Shown here: positions 56,001-64,000 of the stretch, in pieces
How positions within the stretch are numbered: the first letter of the stretch is position 1
How the letters are laid out: each line of letters opens with the position of its first letter
Source: Lunularia cruciata
Taxonomy: Eukaryota > Streptophyta > Marchantiopsida > Lunulariales > Lunulariaceae
DNA: 64,000 nucleotides
Assembly (NCBI GenBank): GCA_948567375.1
Contig: OX419761.1
Location: 35,900,501 to 35,964,500 of the forward strand
Direction: 5' to 3'
Notes under the pieces: model-generated
The model's database searches: none
What the model was told of the DNA's origin: nothing
The model's input: only the letters and a program-made list of their open reading frames with translations
Translations under genes and position numbers: made by a program

Positions 56001-59000
56001 ATGTTATGAATTCAAGACAAGATATTGAAGTGGTCAGTCCTGACACACCTTAGGCTTAGGTGTATGCGTAGGCTTGGTTCCACCTGCTTGATTCCAGTAT
56101 TGTATGCTGCCATCATATCCAGACGAATGCCATGAACATTGCAGGTAATACCATCGACCTAATTGCTGGCGAGAAAGCAGGCATCTTCAAGGTTTGTCTA
56201 GTAATCTTGAAAGACATGAAGTAATCAGCCTTTATACTTATGCTCCACCACTTTTAGTAAAGGGGTTATTGTAATTTGAAGATTTTAGACTTGAGATTTA
56301 ATTGGTGATCCTTCATTCGTTATGACTGAAGCAGACAACTAATTCTGATTTTGCAGCGTGGGGTACCAGCATTTACAGCCCCTCAACCAGAGGAAGCCAT
56401 GAAAGTGTTCAAGGTGAAGGCCAAAGAACTAGCGGTAACTTGTATGTCGCTATTCTCTCGTGCCATGCTCATTTCAAGTACTTTTCTCAACACCCTTTGA
56501 AATTAGTGAAGATCACAGTTGATATCACCGTCCTGGTTGTCTCGTAGGGGATGAGCATTCTTAGTTTTGAATGTGATTGTTCCAGACACCGCTTGAAATT
56601 GCTCCGGCTTTGGAAGTATATAAGGTCCCCAACCTAGAACTCGGATTGAAGGGGGAACACCAACGACTGAATGCGGCTCTTGCAGTTGCCATGTGTAAGT
56701 GCTGGTCAGAAAGAACTGGAAATGACGAGCATTGGAGGAAGGTAGAGCATCTTGACCTTCTGTCTACTTTTGCACCATACAGAATGGTAGACTAACGGGT
56801 TATTGCGTAAGACGAAATGAATGAGATGATGCAGCCAAGCAAAATAGACCATGAGCTTTCAAATGAGGTCTAGATTTATCCATCTTTTGGGCGAGAGAAG
56901 AGCAAATGACGTGTCTATTTCCTGTATTCAGGCTAGAAAGAACGGAGGACTGCCAGATTCGTATGTTAAAGGCCTTGCTTTGACGCGTTGGCAGGGTCGA
57001 GCTGAAGTTGTGGAGGATGAATATGTTGGCCGGGACGTGGAGCCCTCACTAGGAAATGGTAGCTTCAAGTTTGGGAGGCTTCAATTTTTCTTGGACGGAG
57101 CACATAGTCCGGAAAGCATGGAAGCTTGTGGCAAGTGATTTTGTGGGGCAGCCACAAGTGAAGTGAAAGATTCCAAAAACCGAGTACCAAGGAGATGCCC
57201 GGACACAGATACTGATATTGTGTACAGACGGGTCCGTACGACTTGATTTTACCTATTTGAGACAGGACCCCAGGTTCGATCGTCAAGATACTGTGATTTT
57301 CTATTCGGTTTGTTTCATTTGAATTTGATCTTTATCTCTGACTGCACTTTCATGACCGTGTAAAGCTTGCCACTATTGACATCCTAATCAAAGACAAGAG
57401 TTTAGCCGATGACCAGGAGTTTTGAATGAGCTGTTTAGCAGTAAGCCCTAGTCTCTATCTGTGAATCTACTTGCTGTCTGAAAATAATCTCTACATAGTT
57501 CCTTTGGTCCTTGCCCTTGGAAGATCTGTGGTTTGTTGCTGTTAGCTCCTAGATACAGGGTTGTCAGGTCGTGGTCAAGTCTGGTTTCCTGAAGTTCCTT
57601 CGTGAATGCGTGTATCCTTTCTCATTCCACTTGGAATACTTAGAACGAGGAAAATACTCATCTGTCAAGGAGCTGGGGTCAAAATTAGTGTTATTACTTG
57701 GCTTAATTAATATAAAACTAATTTCGGAAGTTGGGGTCGATGTGTTCGCAGATCCTACTTTTTGGTTGCATGCCAAGACGTGACCCCCTGTCGCTGCTTC
57801 CTCGCCTTGTAAACATATGCTCTCAGGAAGGTACGTGAATTCGATGAAATATTCTTTTCATTGAGTGAGAAGATGTTTTCTTTCAATGACTTTCTTGGCA
57901 TATAGTCGTTCGTTCCTCACGACTACATGGAGGAGTTGGAATTCGGTTTCTGAGTTTCCTCTGCGTGAGGATATCAAATAGCTGTAGGTTAATGCTACCA
58001 CGCAGTCACTCATTTTCATTCATGCTGGATGCAGGAGCGCTATTCGATATGGCCATTGTCGCCCCTCTTTCTTCCAGCTACGTAAGTATAACCCCGAAGG
58101 GACCTCCTCGACTTGATGTTTCATGGCAATTGACTCTGCAGAGACACTGGAATCATTACGACAAACTAAGGTTGAAGGTGCGTATAAAATCTGTTGACGT
58201 TATATGCCTCGTAATATTATGTGCTAAGTACAGAATGTAATTCTTTAACAAATGAAGGATTAAAGAAGGTTCAGTCATAGGCTGTGGGTTGCGAAGTAGA
58301 GTTTGTGGAGGTAGTTCAGCTAGAAGGCTGAATGCAAGGGGAGGCTGCAAACTTTGATACTCTTTTAAATTCATTTAGTAGACATGCTGGAGCTAAGGCC
58401 AAAGCAAGCGGGAGCTGAAGACGTTCTTCGCGGCACAGTGATTATCTTCCACAACGAATATCCACAACCAGAGAAAAAGACCTTCATGCAAACCAGCACC
58501 AATTGGCTTCAAATTCCCTCAAAATCCGTCTAAATTGAATATGTGAGAACAAATTTGCAATAACAGTGAATCCCACAGCTCTGTTTGTGAGTTCTCTATT
58601 CCATCCCTAAGTGTTTAAGAAAAACTTGAAGTTGATATCAGTGATAGCACTCTGGATCTAACAGCCGACGTGGTTAATGACTATAATTCAGGGCAACTTT
58701 ATGTTTTGTTCAAGGTCCATGGAAGAGTTTACGTGACCACTCTAGTGAGATTGTACTGCCGTGAAATTTACTATGGCGAATGTAATCAATGACAAAGGCA
58801 TCAGTCGTTCTTCACTGAGTTTTTTACGTGGACTGCAAAGAATCTTCAGTTCAAAGGCATGCATAGGAATTGGTTTCCTGCACAAAACATTAGTGCGATG
58901 GGGTGGTCCCCCATCGCAACACCCAACTCCCCAGACTGGGTCTTAGGCCATTTTAAGCTAGAAAGAACCGCAAGTCCAGCATTCCCACAAAGCTCGAGCG

Positions 59001-61635
59001 AGACTATATTGTACAAAAGGGAGTTGATCGCGCAATCCTGTATACAAATGAGCTACAATTTGGCTGTTTAACAACTTAAGCAAGGATATAGACTTATACA
59101 CTCTCCGTCCAGATACACTATGCTCGCCTTCTTACTTATCCGGACACAACTTTTAGTGTCCACCTCTTTACTTTAATGTTAAGACTACCACAACCGAACG
59201 TTTTGCTTCTTTTTCATACCAATTCTCCCTTCGTGTTTGCAGGTCCCTAAATTACATTCCAGTTTTGAATCGTTTACCTCTCGTGTGACTGACGGCTATA
59301 TGGACCTTACATAGAGTCATTGTATGTGTTGTCAAGTCAAACTCATGTGCTGCTGTCCATCCAGTCACGTGAGGCCGAAACCAAGTTATTGGAGTAATTC
59401 AGAACGCATTGAGTTGCACAGTACCAAATTTCTTCCATTACGCAATATCTCGCTCTCTGCTTCGTTCCACCCTAGCCACCCTATACCATACACTCCTCTC
59501 CCTCTTCGCTTCACTCCACCCATCCTCTACTAAAGCTAGCTCTCTCTACTCGCTTTATGATTCTCCTTTCTTTAGATTGGATCTTCCTACTCGCTCGATG
59601 ATCCTCCTCTGCTTTCAATTTCTGATGCTTAAGCTGTTACTGTTGTTGTCTCTTGTTCTTCTTCCATGATGTATATTAGTTCGCTGCAGGTGCTACTATG
59701 AAACGTATTAATTCCGTTCTTGCTTTCTATCACTTCCGCTTATTTTTAGTTACGTATTTCCTCGCTTAGATTTTACTTTAATTCTATTCGCATACGGTCA
59801 TGCTTGCATTTCGTATGCACGTTCTCGGTTTCCTACTCAGTGGGTTCTGGATCCCCCGTTCTTGAAACGGCTTCTGCTCCCAATTCTCAAATACCTCTCT
59901 CTCTCTGCGTTTCTTAGTCTTGTAAATGTTCTTCCCTCTGCCTTCACATCTTTTGCTTCTGCTAATCTCATCATTTGCATATTGGAATTCTGGTTTTGTT
60001 TGCTTCTCATTCCCACTGTACTAATCGCTGCTTTTTGAGGTATTGCCAAGGTGCGCTTCATATCCTTTCTTTGCACATTCTACCAATTCTGCATCTCTTC
60101 TTCACATTCTTCGCATTCTTCATTTTCTATCAGGACACCTTTTATTCTTTATAGCCGACCGCTATTCGTCCAAAGTTCGCTAGCATAATTTACTCAGATA
60201 GCTCCTGAGCGGCACTTCGTGGGGCACTGATGAAGTTGTGTGTGCTTCCATGGAGACCTGCTATGACACTATGACTGCTTTCTTTAAGGTTTTAGTGTGT
60301 TGCGACTCATACGCTTATAGAGAGAGCATGCTGTGATATACACATACTACTTCCTTACATACGTTGCTTTGCGATTAGGGTTTATACGTGGTTGTACATT
60401 TCTGTATTAGTCTTTGCTTACACGTTGTTTTCGATTTATTCACATGCGTTTACTTCGCGATTTCTTTACATGAGTCACTCTACGCTTTCCGATTACAAAT
60501 TGATTTTCAGTTTCTCTACATGTTGGTACCTTCTGATAATGATATGATGTCGGTGCTTGGTCTTACATACGATTTATGAATTACGCTTCATCTCCTTTTC
60601 GCATGTACTTGTCATTCAGTTTTGCTTTCATCTTATTGCCATTCCATCTGCACTTCATATGCATTTAATGAGTTCTGGATCTCCCGTTCTTCGAACGGCT
60701 TCTCCTCACATCTCCTCAGATCCAGTCCTGTCACACTTCGCTCCAGCCCAGCCATCATCCACTAACGCTATGCTTTCCTACTTGTTTAATAACTTCCCTT
60801 TGCTTTCGGATGCATCTTCCTACTCGATGGTTTCCTCTGCTTTCGCTTTCAGAAGTATCCTCTATTTCTGCTCGAAAGGGCTCGCTTCCTTACTAACATG
60901 GATGCTGCTTATGTTCACTGTAAGATGCTGCTCATGGAATGCATCAATGTTCGCTTCTGCTTACGATTTCGCTTATGTTCCGCTCTGTATTTACTTGCTT
61001 AGATCACCTTCCCTTCCTGCTTGCATGTCGCTGCCCCCATATGCATGTTTCCGATTCGGTCCCAAGTGGGTTCTGGTCGGTGAACAGCTTCTGCTACCAT
61101 TTCTCAAATGCCATCGGTTTTATAGCGTAAACAAGCACAAGTCACTGCCGACGCAAGGAGAGTTGCTGATGCTATGCCATCTATCGCATGTTGTTGCAGA
61201 ATCGAATGGTAGTGGCCCATCTATTGGTTCAGGCAGCAAGGACCTGTTATGTAGCCTAGAAGAGACGAAAGGTGGTTGCCAATCGATTGGTCCATCAAGT
61301 GCTGTCATCTCATCATTACCAGCAACTTTAGAATGGCTGAGAACTTGTGCCCGGCGCCACCCTCAAATGCATATACAGGTACACATCGCGCAACCTAGAG
61401 CATTGGTACGAAAAATTCGCATTGGCATAGCTGCGCTAAGTGTGCAGTCTTTCGATCTCAAGCTCAAAGCTCGACGCGCTTACGGTAATAGTTTCCTTAA
61501 GTCAAATGTGTAGATTACAGCTTCTACTGAGAAGTCTGCTGATAATCATCATATATGTCTTTGCGCTGTCGGCAGGTGCTTGTTACTGGTTCCTTGTACT
61601 TGGTGGGAGACATGTTGAAACTCCTGAAGCCTTAG
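53007..61635 (+). pseudogene. Folylpolyglutamate synthase (FPGS) locus, probably inactivated
   Basis: FPGS adds glutamates to folates using ATP (Mur ligase family). Exons with GT-AG junctions and consistent phases are 53007-53149, 53442-53507 (VIHVAGTKGK), 54457-54566 ([30 protein letters not shown]), 54975-55035 (FWWVYHRLE), 55512-55592, 55747-55803 (EVGLGGRLESTNA), 55922-55982, 56145-56191 (GEKAGIFK), 56357-56434, 56586-56741 (GLKGEHQRLNAALA), 56932-57138 (DGAHSPESMEACGK), 58035-58177 (DVSWQLTLQRHW), 61200-61378 (SLPATLEWLRTC) and 61576-61635 (VLVTGSLYLVGDMLKLL). Defects: a one-base frameshift in exon 1 between KLNSFIYRND and GTHFALTFLDLK; the P-loop reads GTKGKRST instead of GTKGKGST; TGA at 57136 stands where KWF is expected. 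The RDP-motif exon and one exon before 61200 are not clearly found. Start: Met at 53007 or 53016. Confidence 0.85.
59440..61100. repeat. Pyrimidine-rich repeats inside the long FPGS intron
   Basis: GTTCTGGATCnCCCGTTC with a CCGTTC-n3-GAACGG core occurs at 59866-59880 (one mismatch) and 60684-60698 (perfect), and in eroded form near 61070. A second shared block, TTCGCTTCACTCCACCCATC / TTCGCTCCAGCCCAGCCATC followed by CTTCCTACTCG and CCTCTGCTTTC, occurs near 59500 and 60730, indicating units of about 1.2 kb. The open frame 60557-61513 is mostly this repeat, fused by chance to the FPGS exon at 61200. Confidence 0.6.
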
Positions 61636-64000
61636 TGGCCAGTACGAGTAGATGCTTGCATCTCTTTTGCTGCAGCAACTGAGAAACAAGTTGGATATGC
61701 GTTATGAGAACGACGGGTATTTGGTCTAAGTAACCTTTGACAGCTGCATAAATAACCACGATTTGTAGTAAGAAGACAGTCTAGTGTCACGTAGAAAAGA
61801 CTCTGATGTTTTCCTCTACAGTATTATAACGTACGTCGGACACTTGAGCGTTAAGCCAAAACTTGGGTGTTTTGTCCCTAAACGAACTCCACTCTGGGTA
61901 GACCAGGCAGTCACGAAAGACACGAGCTTGCATAATTGCAGCAAGTCAGTCGCAAGGGCCGGTTGTTTTAGTGAAGGCTCGCCCGGGCCTTAGGAGGTGC
62001 GTGCGCCAAAACAGTTGTTTAAATGGTGTTCTTGCACCTTACTGCCGTATTTGTCGTTGGCTTACGCATCCACAAAGCCTTTGGTACAACTATCATACCC
62101 AACGCCAACATGTGGTGTCATGCGGTGCGACCGACCCTGCACGAATCTGTCATTTTCTTCCTTGCATCACTCCACCTTGAGAAGGTTGTTCATGTGTTCT
62201 CTTTTCTCACCATTTATCAACCAGGACAGCAAGTTGATGCTGCAACTGTGTCTGTTGTGTACACATGTTCATGCATTTCGACGACAAAAATTGCCAACTG
62301 TATCGTCGGCATGTACTCAAGGTAACGGATATTTTCTCTGTTGTTGAAGCATCGCGCTTATTCCGATGTGATAATTCGTGAACGAGCTCTGGGTTTTATC
62401 TTACAACGAAGCATAACACGGTCCTCGTCCCAAAGCGAATTATGAATCAAGAGATGCCATAAATATATCTTCATTCCTCGCCATTGTGTCAAGCACAGAG
62501 AAAAGCGTTGCAGCCAGTGGTTGGCATACTCGTACTCAGATTCAATCAACACACATCAAGTTTTATGTCGTCGACCGTATAATCCAGAAAGTGGACCTGG
62601 TTTACTGCATCTTTTCAGCAGCATAGGAATGAAAAAACCCCGACTAAAAAGTTTAATATTCTCCCGGTTGATCCTTTCTTCACGTCCAGGTAGGGACATG
62701 CTGAAAATTGACTTCTTTAGCTACAGACAGGTAAGGGGGTCCTCAAAATCAGTTCAAGTACATCTTTGGCACACTACAACAATCAAAAGTAACAATCAAA
62801 AGTGAAACATCTTTGCTTTCTGTCTGCCTGTGAGTACTGCTGCATGCAGGAAAAGTCAATATGCTTGTCTCTCGGGTGAATTCGGGTTTCGAATTCAACA
62901 AACTCGGGAATTACGTGGAAAAAGATTATCTTTCAGTATAACCTACCCAGTAGACAATATGTGGAAGGTGGTACGGTTGCGGTACTCGTTGGTTGCGTGT
63001 GCGATGCTACATGTCTGCGTGTTTACTCTAACACGCTTGTGTTTGAAAATAGAAGGATCGAATGGATGAAATTCAGATTCTCTATGTTCATGGTGTTGTG
63101 ACGCAAGCCGTATCCTACTGGATCGTATCGTCAATGTTGACGAGATACTTTGGAAAACTCTCATGATATCTTGAGGGAAAAGTTTGTAGGTCAGGACGAC
63201 CTCTCAGGGAGCTAGTACATAGTACATATTTTTCCGAGACTTCAGGTTTGTATGTATAGTTAAAGCGTACAGTAGACTTTCATCAAGTACCGTTAATCAA
63301 CTTTGCGACATTCAGACCCGCTGGCCAGAATTTCTGCACACTTATACCTGAGATAAACACGAGACAACATCATCTAGTGACCAAACAACTGATGTTGCTG
63401 AAGGAAGACACGCTATCTATCTATCTGGAAACTACGACCTGAACCTTGAAGGATCAAGGTGACGCGCGCGATATTGGAATCTGCAAAAGTTATGTGGATG
63501 ACAGTCGACAATTATTGGAGAATGTGGCAAAACCTCTGAGTCGCTTACACTTTTTGGAATCTCGGGCAAACTCTATACCTATGTATTGAGCATCTCGCCT
63601 GAGAATACCTCTCTTTAGTAAAGCCGATCAGTAAGCGAGGATTTTGATACCAAGCGCTTGGGAAACTTTTGGGCAGCATCAATCTACCAAGATGCTGTAC
63701 TGGCACACGTTTGTATGATACCAGCTGCTTGCATAATCGTGAAGACTGCTGAAGGTACTCATGTGTTCCCAACATTTAGAACTTTAACAACTCACGGTTT
63801 CCATCTCTGTAATATGCGTGAAATGCAACTCAATAGTATATACCGTTCCCTGTTTTTTCCTGAAGTAGTTAGTGGTCATGCTTGACGGCCACTTCCGCAG
63901 GAAAAGATCCAAAAGTATGTGGGTCCATAATAGGTATCAATACCACTAGCCTCTTTTACTCAAATTAAATATACTGAATGTGAAGAATTGTGACATCCTT
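61636..64000. other. Downstream of FPGS, no supported gene
   Basis: Open frames up to about 115 codons on both strands, none recognisable, and no exon chain apparent. A gene with small exons could be missed here. Confidence 0.35.

Noticed and set aside
57236-57310. Possible FPGS exon reading VRLDFTYLRQDPRF, reminiscent of LLFN...RDP
   Set aside because: The resemblance is partial, it needs a frame change relative to the previous exon, and no convincing splice pair bounds it.
57571-57783. Possible extra FPGS exon (VKSGFLKFLRECVYPFSF...)
   Set aside because: It does not match the FPGS segment expected between DGAHSPES and the final third; kept out of the exon list.
60557-61513. The 318-codon open frame, longest in the window, as a gene
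   Set aside because: Most of it is pyrimidine-rich repeat sequence with no protein character. Only the segment from 61200 to 61378 is a real coding exon, belonging to FPGS, and the frame runs past its splice donor.
1-64000. CRISPR arrays, bacterial operons, plasmid or phage features
   Set aside because: Introns, tRNA type and retroelements show a plant nuclear genome; no regularly spaced short repeats with unique spacers were seen.

Overview
This window is nuclear DNA of a land plant. The evidence is an AUG-initiated LEA gene and a folylpolyglutamate synthase (FPGS) locus, both with short GT-AG introns, a eukaryotic tRNA-Pro(AGG), chromodomain-bearing Ty3/gypsy retroelements, a plant-type PF04827 transposase and a HARBI1-like transposase. 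The bryophyte-like look (a non-LTR family with an RT and a restriction-like C-terminal domain, a small LEA_4 gene) is only an impression; the species cannot be fixed from the sequence alone.

Layout. Bases 1-8850 are repeat-derived: a structurally complete but coding-dead chromovirus (733-6454, TSD GACTT) interrupts an older minus-strand reading frame, followed by a decayed PF04827 transposase (about 7975-8850, minus). Bases 8870-18950 hold no gene I can support; the second half is very AT-rich. Bases 19898-27800 are a nest: a minus-strand non-LTR retrotransposon (copy A) is cut by a second chromovirus copy (22682 onward, no 3' LTR), and a solo LTR of the same family (25465-25888, TSD ATGGT) sits in that copy's RT active-site region. 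Bases 28580-30768 are a HARBI1-like transposase pseudogene broken by a 1.07-kb insertion. A minus-strand coiled-coil reading frame with stops lies at 32104-33394. A second non-LTR copy (B) spans about 37290-40290.

The gene-bearing part starts near 41.5 kb. A three-exon LEA gene (41875-43922) encodes a predicted 319-residue LEA_4-type protein with a signal peptide and a C-terminal HEEL, so it is predicted to stay in the ER lumen; two ACGT-core boxes lie upstream. A repeat cluster (44.9-46.5 kb), tRNA-Pro (47454-47525, minus) and a 5'-truncated third non-LTR copy (C, 50466-52015) follow. An FPGS locus with a dozen or more recognisable exons spans 53007-61635. Its splice sites are good, but it has a frameshift in exon 1, Arg in place of a P-loop Gly, and an in-frame TGA, so it is probably a pseudogene or carries assembly errors. 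Its long intron holds repeats resembling the 45-kb cluster.

The recurring theme is nested and dispersed repeat activity. A roughly 100-bp sequence forming the 3' end of the non-LTR family occurs six times, three of them detached from any coding sequence. A repeat with a CCGTTC/GAACGG palindromic core occurs at two separate loci. There is no operon-like organisation; the LEA gene, tRNA and FPGS locus are independent units among transposon debris.
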